The notes under the pieces were generated by a model. That model was not told where the DNA came from, made no database searches, and saw nothing but the letters and a program-made list of their open reading frames with translations. DNA of 7,939 bases. Source: Candidatus Iainarchaeum sp. (GTDB lineage Archaea; Iainarchaeota; Iainarchaeia; Iainarchaeales; DTGL01). How positions within the stretch are numbered: the stretch's first letter is position 1; every line of letters begins with the position of its first letter. The translations under genes were made by a program, and so were the position numbers. This document shows, piece by piece, positions 1 through 5,820 of the stretch. The DNA lies in contig JAGHBI010000086.1 of NCBI GenBank assembly GCA_021161055.1, positions 1 to 7,939 on the forward strand, read 5' to 3'.

Positions 1-90
1 GAGTATAAGAATTATTTTCTGCAAACAATTTAAAATTTATAAGAAACTGTTACAAACCAGATAATTTTCCAGCAACCAAGCACAATAACA

Positions 91-98
91 TTTAAATA
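91..98 (+). promoter_or_regulatory. TATA box of the 141-629 membrane protein gene
   Basis: The sequence tttaaata matches the archaeal TATA consensus. It lies about 45 bp before the ATG at 141, which would place transcription start near 120 and leave a leader of about 20 nt containing the GGTGA ribosome binding site. The rest of 1-140 is AT-rich and no other feature was seen in it. Confidence 0.45.
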
Positions 99-130
99 TT
101 AATAACCCCTAAACTATTTAGTTGCTTTTG

Positions 131-135
131 GGTGA
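131..135 (+). promoter_or_regulatory. Ribosome binding site deciding the start at 141
   Basis: The GGTGA (within gggtga) matches the complement of the archaeal 16S 3' end and is followed by five bases and then ATG at 141. It overlaps the in-frame GTG at 132, so that GTG is probably part of the binding site and not the start codon. Confidence 0.6.
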
Positions 136-140
136 GTTCT

Positions 141-629
141 ATGAGAAAGGAAAGAGTTTTTGTTGTGAGCGAAAGAAATCTGAAACTTGTCAGGTTTATA
201 GGCTCCTTTATGGTTTTCGGTGCTCTGATAATGATTCTTTACTCAGCAGCGCTGATGTTTGAAAGCTGGAATGCGGTGAAGCACTACAGCGCATGCATGG
301 ACAGTGCAAAGGCAGATTATGCATCAATGAAAAAGCTTGCATCTGCGGAGCAAGCAAGCGGCGTTTCCGAGCTTGAGGTGCTTGCACAGCTGCGCTATAT
401 GGAATGCAGAGAATCCCTGTACAAAACAACAGGCATATATCCCTCCAAGGTCCAAACAGAGCTGAGCATTAAGCAGACATTCATAGCATTCGTTAAACCT
501 CTAGCCTTGATGTTCTTCTGGGCTGTTGTTTTCTTCCTCGGCCTGATACTATACAACTGCAGAAGGCTCAGCATTTCCATGGAAGAAATAAGCCATGCAG
601 AAGCAAAGAGGGAAAGGCACAAGGCTTAA
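141..629 (+). CDS. Small membrane protein with two transmembrane helices and an external cysteine-containing loop
   Basis: I do not recognise this family. The 162-residue product has a basic N-terminus, a hydrophobic helix at about 17-40, a mostly helical loop at 41-112, a second hydrophobic helix at about 113-139, and a basic tail (RR at 141-142, then KRERHK near the end). By the positive-inside rule both ends should be cytoplasmic and the loop external. The loop holds C52 and C89, which could form a disulphide; a third cysteine, C140, ends the second helix. The ATG at 141 is preferred over the GTG at 132 because a GGTGA site sits five bases before it. The gene converges on dnaG, and the two stop codons share the bases TTAA. 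No catalytic motif was seen, so a structural or accessory envelope role is only a guess. Confidence 0.8.
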   Translation: MRKERVFVVSERNLKLVRFIGSFMVFGALIMILYSAALMFESWNAVKHYSACMDSAKADYASMKKLASAEQASGVSELEVLAQLRYMECRESLYKTTGIYPSKVQTELSIKQTFIAFVKPLALMFFWAVVFFLGLILYNCRRLSISMEEISHAEAKRERHKA

Positions 630-1765
630 GGAAGCTCAATAAGCTTTGTTTTCTTGGGCATTCTCTCTATTTTACCCAGTTTTGCACCCACAACGCACTG
701 AACATTTGCTCTTTCTGCAGCTTCCGCAAGCCTTTTTGTTATTATTCCATCGAGCACTATGAGCTTTGCATTCTTGAACCGTTCCATATTCTTCAAAAGC
801 TCACGCACCTCCAATGTTGCCAGCTCATTCATATTCCTGTCGAATACCTTCGCTTTCAGTGTCCCTCTCAGAGATTCCATTAATGCCCTGTAGATATCCA
901 GTTCAGCCTCTTCGCGTGTTTCTTGCTTAGCTGCAGTTCTCTCTGTTTTCATCTCATGCAACGGAACTTTCTTGCGCAATGCCATCACTATTTCCTTCCT
1001 TGTGAGCTCTTCAACCTCTTTTCCCTCTGGGGCTCTTGCTACGTAGTCGACCTTCGCCAGCTGTGCGAGCTTTCTCAGTATAAGCTCTCCGCCTCGATCA
1101 CCATCAACGAAGGCAATAACCTTCTTTCTGTTACAGAGCTCCACAATGGTTGGTGAAATCTTGGAGCCATCCATGCCTATTACATTCCTTATATTGTTCT
1201 TCAACAGCGTTAAAACATCAGCTCTGCCTTCAACCACGATTATGGTATCGCTGCTTTCAACCTCGTCGCCAGCCGGCAGCCTATCCGGACCGTATTCTGT
1301 AAGCGATGCTGCCCGTACGCGTTCCTTTACAACCCTTACGAGTTCCTCTGTTTCCGGTATCTGTTCGTGCATGACCCTTTCAAGCAATTCCTGCGCTCGC
1401 TGCACTATTTGTTCACGTTTCCACATGCGCTTATCCTTTACGCTCACAACCCTGAACACCGCATCACATGGCCCTACCTTGTCAACTGTTTCTATTGTTG
1501 CGCCGATTATGCATGTTTCCACAATATCCAAAGAGCTCGGAACAATAAGCTTTCCTGTGGTAATGCCATTCTGCACAGTTGTTGTTATCTCTATTCTGCC
1601 TATCTTTCCGTTCTTCTGCAATTCCCTCAAATCAAGGTCCTCACCAAGTAGACCCTCGCTTTGACCAAATATTGCACCAACAACATCGTGCTTATCCACA
1701 ACACCCTCAACCTTAAACACAGCATTTATCTCATATTTAGTGGAATTTATGTATGTTTTCGCCAT
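626..1765 (-). CDS. dnaG: Archaeal DnaG, TOPRIM primase and exosome subunit
   Basis: The product is the archaeal DnaG protein, 379 residues. The N-terminal region reads as in the family, with a GAIFGQSEGLLGEDLDLREL stretch at 30-49. The TOPRIM domain spans about 172-250 and shows its two metal-binding motifs: EGRADV with E179, and DGDRGG with D221 and D223. These are followed by the conserved YVARAPEGKEVEEL block at 241-254. The C-terminal part keeps the family's LDGIITKRLAEAA and GAKLGKI motifs (about 338-365). Known family members show primase activity and are found as a stable subunit of the RNA exosome; which role dominates here cannot be read from sequence. At 379 residues it is somewhat short, with a modest linker at about 270-300. 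The ATG has a strong GAGGTGA site four bases upstream. It is transcribed divergently from hjc, and its stop overlaps that of the 141-629 gene by 4 bp. Confidence 0.97.
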   Translation of the reverse strand: MAKTYINSTKYEINAVFKVEGVVDKHDVVGAIFGQSEGLLGEDLDLRELQKNGKIGRIEITTTVQNGITTGKLIVPSSLDIVETCIIGATIETVDKVGPCDAVFRVVSVKDKRMWKREQIVQRAQELLERVMHEQIPETEELVRVVKERVRAASLTEYGPDRLPAGDEVESSDTIIVVEGRADVLTLLKNNIRNVIGMDGSKISPTIVELCNRKKVIAFVDGDRGGELILRKLAQLAKVDYVARAPEGKEVEELTRKEIVMALRKKVPLHEMKTERTAAKQETREEAELDIYRALMESLRGTLKAKVFDRNMNELATLEVRELLKNMERFKNAKLIVLDGIITKRLAEAAERANVQCVVGAKLGKIERMPKKTKLIELP

Positions 1766-1769
1766 ACTT

Positions 1770-1776
1770 TCACCTC
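1770..1776 (-). promoter_or_regulatory. Ribosome binding site of dnaG
   Basis: On the minus strand GAGGTGA precedes the dnaG ATG by four bases. It is the strongest match to the archaeal anti-Shine-Dalgarno sequence in the window and fixes the start at 1765. Confidence 0.7.
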
Positions 1777-1791
1777 TATGTTTGTAGAATT

Positions 1792-1836
1792 AGGCAATCG
1801 ATGATGATATTAAATAAATGAGCATGATGATTGCCT
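1792..1836. repeat. Inverted repeat flanking the dnaG TATA box
   Basis: The sequence aggcaatc at 1792-1799 is matched by its exact reverse complement gattgcct at 1829-1836, with 29 bp between the arms. The dnaG TATA box lies in the middle, so this could be a dimeric regulator site controlling dnaG, hjc or both. An 8-bp pair can also occur by chance in DNA of this length, so the call is weak. Confidence 0.3.
1807..1816 (-). promoter_or_regulatory. TATA box of dnaG
   Basis: The minus strand reads tatttaatat, a fair TATA match about 42-50 bp before the ATG. That would start transcription near 1785 and give a leader of about 20 nt carrying the GAGGTGA site. Confidence 0.4.
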
Positions 1837-1862
1837 TTTATTTATATTTTTTAACCAGAAAA

Positions 1863-1887
1863 TTTTTAAAGCACTATGAATTAATAA
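1863..1887 (+). promoter_or_regulatory. Probable promoter region of hjc
   Basis: Two AT boxes could serve hjc. The tttttaaa at 1863-1870 would give a short leader, and the ttaataa at 1881-1887 would start the transcript almost at the ATG (1911), making it leaderless. No GGTGA-like site precedes the ATG, which favours leaderless translation. The sequence does not decide between the boxes. Confidence 0.3.
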
Positions 1888-1910
1888 GCTTCCCCTATTT
1901 TTAATATAAA

Positions 1911-2342
1911 ATGAGCAAATACAGAAAAGGTGCCAATGCCGAACGCGAGCTTCTGCAGCTCCTGCATAGAGAAGGTTATGCTGTTGTAAGGGTTGCAGGT
2001 TCCGGAGCATCAAAGCTGCCTGCACCAGACTGCCTCGCTCTTAAGAAAGGTATGCAGTTCGCGTTCGAATGCAAGGCATGGAAGGGCAACTACCTCAGCA
2101 TTTCAAAGGAACAGATGCAAAGCTTGCTTGCCTGGTCCAAACAGGCAGGAGTACCTGTCTATATCGCATGGCGCATCCCGCGCAAGGGCTGGCTATTTAT
2201 CGAACCAAACGCATTTAAAGAGGGTCCAAAAAGCTATTCCATAACCCTAAACACCGCTACTAGCAAAGGAAAGCCTCTAAACGTTTTCATAGGAAAACAA
2301 AAACAGCTTGGAGTTAAATTATCGAAGAGCCAAAGAACATAG
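1911..2342 (+). CDS. hjc: Holliday junction resolvase Hjc
   Basis: The product resolves four-way DNA junctions during recombination and fork repair, cutting symmetrically with metal-dependent nuclease chemistry. The 143-residue protein shows the Hjc/archaeal nuclease fold signature in order: RKGANAERELLQLL with E11, the VRVAGSG segment at 27-32, D40 in PAPDCLAL, and the E53-x-K55 pair in AFECKAW. A later W94 and FIEP match the family's terminal strand. By alignment from memory these correspond to the catalytic Glu, Asp, Glu and Lys of the Pyrococcus enzyme. The protein has a basic tail of about 20 residues beyond the usual core, encoded largely where the gene overlaps the convergent gene ending at 2314. 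No clear PCNA-binding motif was seen in the tail. The ATG at 1911 lacks a ribosome binding site, so the mRNA is probably leaderless. It is divergent from dnaG. Confidence 0.95.
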   Translation: MSKYRKGANAERELLQLLHREGYAVVRVAGSGASKLPAPDCLALKKGMQFAFECKAWKGNYLSISKEQMQSLLAWSKQAGVPVYIAWRIPRKGWLFIEPNAFKEGPKSYSITLNTATSKGKPLNVFIGKQKQLGVKLSKSQRT

Positions 2343-2952
2343 TGGTGCCTGTTATTGCAATCGTTATTATTAATATTAGAAGGTCCATTGTAATATTCTG
2401 GAACTGTATTAGGAGCAGGTAGAGAGCTGTTATGTAGAAGGCAATCCCACCTAAAACAAGCATAAGCGCAACCCACTCGTTTTTTGTTCCAAGCCTGCGC
2501 ATTCGCATTTCCTTCACTTCTAGCCTCAAATCAGCAAGCTTTTCCTCAATACTTTTTATTTTCTCTCCTGCGCTCTCACTAACATCATGCAATAGTTTAA
2601 CATCCCTTCTGAGGTCTTCGCGTGCTTCAGAAATGGCTGATTTAATATCGCCCTTGAGCTTGCTTTCAAGGTCCTCTCTTATTCGAATAAGCGATTTATC
2701 AATATATGTCTGAAGCGCGGGCATTTCATTCTGAAGCTGTTCGCGAACTATTTTCCCAATCTCCGCCTGGAGCAACGCGAGCGTATCAGCCTGCGATACC
2801 GCAAGCAACCTCCTTGCCTGATTCTCATTGAGTCCCATTTCAAGCAGAGCCTTTACTATCGCCTCCTCGCTTTCACCGGCACGTAGCATCTCCTGAATAA
2901 CCCTTATTACACTCGCTTCCTTCCCCTTCTTTGTGTTTGGATCTCCTTTCAC
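2314..2952 (-). CDS. Coiled-coil membrane protein with UBA-like N-terminus and two C-terminal helices
   Basis: I do not recognise a named family. Numbering from the upstream GTG at 2961, residues 16-55 form a short helical unit (IQEMLRAGESEEAIVKALLEMG) resembling UBA/CUE-type three-helix bundles. Residues about 60-155 are a long charged helix typical of a coiled coil, rich in E, K, R and L. Two hydrophobic helices follow at about 163-185 and 191-211, and the protein ends there. The bulk is therefore probably cytoplasmic, tethered by a C-terminal hairpin. I choose the GTG at 2952 because AGGTGG sits five bases before it and overlaps the upstream TAG stop; the GTG at 2961 directly follows that stop and has no binding site. 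The gene lies immediately downstream of the 2962-3591 gene, so the two are probably co-transcribed and translationally coupled. The last 29 bp are antisense to the end of hjc. Confidence 0.8.
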   Translation of the reverse strand: MKGDPNTKKGKEASVIRVIQEMLRAGESEEAIVKALLEMGLNENQARRLLAVSQADTLALLQAEIGKIVREQLQNEMPALQTYIDKSLIRIREDLESKLKGDIKSAISEAREDLRRDVKLLHDVSESAGEKIKSIEEKLADLRLEVKEMRMRRLGTKNEWVALMLVLGGIAFYITALYLLLIQFQNITMDLLILIITIAITGTTMFFGSSII

Positions 2953-2957
2953 ATATT

Positions 2958-2963
2958 CCACCT
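2958..2963 (-). promoter_or_regulatory. Ribosome binding site overlapping the upstream stop codon
   Basis: On the minus strand AGGTGG includes the last two bases of the TAG that ends the upstream gene, and lies five bases before the GTG at 2952. The same five-base spacing is seen for the gene starting at 141. It supports the 2952 start and coupling of the two genes. Confidence 0.5.
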
Positions 2964-3591
2964 ATTTTATTTCAATGCTTTCGGTTATTTTCTCCCTGAA
3001 AAGTTCTCCCGTTATGCTGAAATTCAGTGTTGCCATGCCCCTCTTCACAGGTGTAAATTCATAAGGAACACTCTTGCATTCCTGCGCCTTCACACCTATT
3101 TTTACTATTTTGTTTTCCTCCTTTAAAAAGCTTTGCTCATGCGATTCCTCGACCTTCACAAAGAAATCCTCATTGCTTTTATTACACAGCTCGAGAAATA
3201 CTCTAAAGCGCTCCCCTAAGACAGCCTTTTCATGGGTCACCTTTACCGAAAGCATTGTGCTTTTACGCTCCTCAAGAACAATCTCTCTTTTCGCTTCTCT
3301 GTGAAAAGGTGCCCTGGCAATAACCATATTTATTTTTCTATCCACAGGAAGCACTATCCTCACAAGCTCTGCAGGCTTCAATTCATCTATGCAATCGATA
3401 ATACTGCCATCCTGCGCACTGACCACAATATTATTTATCACATGGCTGCTTTCATTTTTCAGATAAAGCTTATCCTCAATTATTTCAAATTTCAAACCAG
3501 GTGCGAAAAATACAAGGTATGCGATCAGTGAAAGGTATGCGATAAATATAAATGAAAATATTATCAGTGCACGCTTCTTCCGCTCCTGCAT
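2962..3591 (-). CDS. Membrane-anchored beta-rich envelope protein
   Basis: No family is recognised with certainty. The 209-residue product has a basic start (MQERKKR), one hydrophobic helix at about 8-29 acting as an uncleaved anchor, and an external part of about 180 residues. That part reads as two beta-sandwich units. The first, about 33-110, contains LYLKNESSHVINNIVVS; the second, about 112-209, runs from a VLGERFRVFLELCNKSNEDF segment to PYEFTPVKRGMATLNFSITG. The second unit resembles the CARDB/NEW3-like Ig folds common in archaeal surface proteins, and its P-x-x-R-G-x-x-x-L pattern is typical of them. C136 and C172 in this unit might pair. A TATA box lies 26-35 bp before the ATG, so the transcript should begin almost at the start codon. 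The stop touches the coiled-coil gene downstream, suggesting a two-gene operon. Confidence 0.75.
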   Translation of the reverse strand: MQERKKRALIIFSFIFIAYLSLIAYLVFFAPGLKFEIIEDKLYLKNESSHVINNIVVSAQDGSIIDCIDELKPAELVRIVLPVDRKINMVIARAPFHREAKREIVLEERKSTMLSVKVTHEKAVLGERFRVFLELCNKSNEDFFVKVEESHEQSFLKEENKIVKIGVKAQECKSVPYEFTPVKRGMATLNFSITGELFREKITESIEIK

Positions 3592-3616
3592 CTTACCACA
3601 TTATAGAAGCCATCGA

Positions 3617-3626
3617 ATATTTATAT
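3617..3626 (-). promoter_or_regulatory. TATA box of the 3591-2314 gene pair
   Basis: The minus strand reads atataaatat within the 43-bp gap after pth2, 26-35 bp before the ATG at 3591. The expected transcription start is within a few bases of that ATG, so the pair can be expressed separately from pth2 with little or no leader. Confidence 0.5.
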
Positions 3627-3634
3627 TCCTTTCT

Positions 3635-3997
3635 TTATAAAAGTTTCAGGTGACTCAAATACCTATCTATTCTATCGGATGGTGCTGGCCCAACACCAAA
3701 GCACGTTGCTGTGCCCGGCCTCACCTGCGTTAAACCGGCATCTTTTATAAGGACAGCTGGCAGCTCAGCTTTCACTTTTCTGTATAGTTCCATAAGCTCC
3801 TTTCTGTTTGCAACCTTCAGAACAATCTTTGCTTTGCCGCTTTCTTCCCAGAGAGAGGCCCACTCAGGCCTTTCCTTCCGTGTTTTTTCAAAAGCCTCGA
3901 GAGAAGCATGCGCCACCTGTGCTGCAAGCTTTCCCTTACCCATTCCAAGGTCGCTTCTTATAACTATAGCCTGCTTAATCCTTTCCATAGAATCCAT
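3635..3997 (-). CDS. pth2: Peptidyl-tRNA hydrolase, Pth2 class
   Basis: Pth2 releases tRNA from peptidyl-tRNA dropped by ribosomes; it is the archaeal/eukaryotic enzyme, unrelated in fold to bacterial Pth. The 120-residue length is normal for the family. Diagnostic motifs are present: IVIRSDLGMGKGKLAAQVAHA at 11-31, and DAGLTQVRPGTATCFGVGPA at 86-105, which together form the active site. The first ATG (3997) is given, but the ATG three codons in (3988) gives an N-terminus closer to typical family members. The expected transcription start from the TATA box at 4016-4023 falls at about 3993-3997, so either start would be leaderless or nearly so, and no ribosome binding site is seen. The gene diverges from the 4042 gene across 44 bp. 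It is a cytosolic housekeeping enzyme set among envelope genes, probably without functional connection to them. Confidence 0.96.
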   Translation of the reverse strand: MDSMERIKQAIVIRSDLGMGKGKLAAQVAHASLEAFEKTRKERPEWASLWEESGKAKIVLKVANRKELMELYRKVKAELPAVLIKDAGLTQVRPGTATCFGVGPAPSDRIDRYLSHLKLL

Positions 3998-4011
3998 ATA
4001 TAAGGAAAACC

Positions 4012-4023
4012 TTTATATTTAAA
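4012..4023. promoter_or_regulatory. Overlapping divergent TATA boxes for pth2 and the 4042 gene
   Basis: The plus strand reads tttatatttaaa. Read forward, tttatatt (4012-4019) is about 26 bp before the ATG at 4042. Read on the minus strand, tttaaata (4023-4016) lies about 20-26 bp before the pth2 ATG at 3997. One AT-rich core thus appears to serve both directions, with both transcripts near-leaderless. The intergenic region is only 44 bp, so there is no space for two separate promoters. Confidence 0.5.
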
Positions 4024-4041
4024 ATCAATATATTTTATTGC

Positions 4042-5820
4042 ATGCGCCAAGCAACGCATATAGCAGCTCTCCTATTAATACTTATAACCATAGCATCGCA
4101 CTGCTCTGCTCTTATTGATTCAGATAATGACCTTGTGCCTGATGAGCAGGAAATCAAAGATGGCACGGATCCTGAAGATGCAAGCGATAACGCACTTTTC
4201 CTCAATGTGAGCGGCAATATTGCTGTTGGAAATACGGTAACGCTCTCTGTGGAGCACAGGGTTCTGGGCAAAATACCCGATATTGATTTTATAATAAAAA
4301 CAAAGGCAAAAACAATCAATCTCAACAGCGGCGCTAGCGGCGAGGTGAGCTTTAAGATAGATGAAGCAGGGATACATTACATAACCGCTCACAAGAAAAA
4401 CTTTTCACTTACAACAGATATAATTCCAAAATGCAGCTATCGAAAAAAGCCGGCCGCTGTTGTTCCGTTCATTCTTCTCCTCGCAGGGCATTTCACAAAC
4501 GTTGTTGTCTCTCTTGTATTCTTCCTACTCCTTTCCATAATCCTAAGAGCGTACCTCACGAACTCCTCAAAGCTTGCAAATTCATTTGCGGGCATAGCTG
4601 CATTTGCTGTTTTCTTTGCAAATTACAGCTTTTTATTCCCTGCTGAAAGGCTCGTGCTCCACCTCTCTTTGCTCTTAGAACTGATTGCAGGCCTGTTCAC
4701 ACTCTGGACTCTTAAAGTAAAGCAGGTAACCAAAAAGCTTGCATTGAGGCATGAGCTGGCAAAGAAGCGCAGCATAAAATTGTTCAAAACAATCGCTATA
4801 ATATTTCGCATAGCCCTCCTGCATTTAAAAGCGTTTTTAATATCCAAAAGGCTTGCGGTGCAATCAAAGCTCAAGCTTAAAAGAACAATGAGCATGCGGA
4901 AGGATGTTCATAAGGTGAAGAAAAAACTCAATGAAGCTATGATGAGCACAGCGAAGGCAAAGAGCAGTGAGGAAGCACAGAAAGCATTGCATGCGATAAA
5001 AGAGCAGATAGAGAGCCTTCACGAGAGCCTGCACAGAGCGCTTACTATGAAAGCAGAGGTTGCTGAGAAGGAAGAAAAGAGCATAGAGGAGCTCCGCGCT
5101 GAAAGGGAGCTAGAGCTGATGATTGAGGACATCTCTGAACAGCTCGCTCAGGAACTGAATATAAGCGAGCTTCCTGAGGAGATAGAGCCTGCACATGAGA
5201 AAAAGAGCTTTATAGCTGCGCTTCTTTCCAGATTAAGGCCAAAACCAAAAGAAGCAAAGCACGAACCCAATATTTGTCTGATATTGAGTGATAAATATGG
5301 TAAAGCGCTAAACGCCTCAAAGGCGGAATTCTTTATAGGAGGAAAACGGATACAGCCAATAAAGACCCTAGCTGAAAGAGCATATTTCTATTTTACCCAA
5401 ACGGTTGTTGAGCTTTATGTACGCTACCTTGGTTTTGTTGATTCCTATAATATGATTGAGCCGGGATCAGCACTTCAAGAGATTGTAGTTAGGATGAAGC
5501 CCACGCTTGTTGTAAACGTTGCTGATGAGAGTGGAAACCCGCTAAAAGATGCTTTTATAACAATAGTGGATGAAAAAGATAACAAGATTTCGGATGTTTA
5601 TAAAAACACCATCTGGAAAACCCCCTATCCAAATAATGCTGAAGATGGCACAGCAAGCATCCCCATAAACCCTGCAGAGCTAAAATCTGATGTGCTGAAG
5701 ATAAGGGTTGTGCGTGCGGGCTATGCTAATAAAGAAGTTGTTATTCCGGCATCGCGCATCTCCACAGAGGAACAGCTGGTAAAAATAGTTACGCTGGAAA
5801 AGATTGCAGGCGCCAAATAA
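4042..5820 (+). CDS. Large membrane protein with calcium-binding motif, coiled coil and Ig-like C-terminal domains
   Basis: The whole protein is not a family I recognise, but its 592 residues break into clear parts. Residues 1-23 are a signal peptide, with likely cleavage after CSA. A thrombospondin type 3-like calcium loop follows: D26, D28, D30, D34 and E37, then GTDP at 41-44. Residues 51-128 form a beta domain. Hydrophobic segments lie at about 138-171 (one or two helices), 180-199 and 203-224. A strongly basic region (226-295) leads into a charged helical coiled coil at about 285-375. The C-terminal part has two beta units at about 408-487 and 488-588; the second, with VNVADESGNPLKDAFITIVD, looks like a carboxypeptidase-regulatory-like Ig fold. 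The basic stretch suggests the coiled coil is cytoplasmic, which would put the C-terminal Ig units inside too, unless there is an even number of membrane spans. The ATG has no ribosome binding site and is probably leaderless. The stop abuts that of the convergent gene. Confidence 0.85.
   Translation: MRQATHIAALLLILITIASHCSALIDSDNDLVPDEQEIKDGTDPEDASDNALFLNVSGNIAVGNTVTLSVEHRVLGKIPDIDFIIKTKAKTINLNSGASGEVSFKIDEAGIHYITAHKKNFSLTTDIIPKCSYRKKPAAVVPFILLLAGHFTNVVVSLVFFLLLSIILRAYLTNSSKLANSFAGIAAFAVFFANYSFLFPAERLVLHLSLLLELIAGLFTLWTLKVKQVTKKLALRHELAKKRSIKLFKTIAIIFRIALLHLKAFLISKRLAVQSKLKLKRTMSMRKDVHKVKKKLNEAMMSTAKAKSSEEAQKALHAIKEQIESLHESLHRALTMKAEVAEKEEKSIEELRAERELELMIEDISEQLAQELNISELPEEIEPAHEKKSFIAALLSRLRPKPKEAKHEPNICLILSDKYGKALNASKAEFFIGGKRIQPIKTLAERAYFYFTQTVVELYVRYLGFVDSYNMIEPGSALQEIVVRMKPTLVVNVADESGNPLKDAFITIVDEKDNKISDVYKNTIWKTPYPNNAEDGTASIPINPAELKSDVLKIRVVRAGYANKEVVIPASRISTEEQLVKIVTLEKIAGAK

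Noticed and set aside
132..140. GTG at 132 as start of the first gene
   Set aside because: It overlaps the GGTGA ribosome binding site that is correctly spaced for the ATG at 141.
1146..1664. Open frame of 172 residues on the plus strand
   Set aside because: It lies wholly antisense to dnaG, which has clear TOPRIM motifs, and its Ser/Thr-rich translation with no domain is typical of a complementary-strand shadow.
1801..1830. Two ATGATGA motifs resembling C boxes of a C/D-box guide RNA
   Set aside because: No CTGA D box occurs at a suitable distance on either strand of the intergenic region, and the motifs overlap the dnaG promoter.
2062..2071. The gttcgaatgc stretch resembling a tRNA T-loop
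   Set aside because: It encodes the conserved FECK active-site segment of Hjc, and no acceptor or anticodon stem can be placed around it.
4042..4110. Lipoprotein signal at C21 of the large membrane protein
   Set aside because: The residue before the cysteine is histidine, not Gly, Ala or Ser, so the lipobox is not met; a CSA signal peptidase I site fits better.
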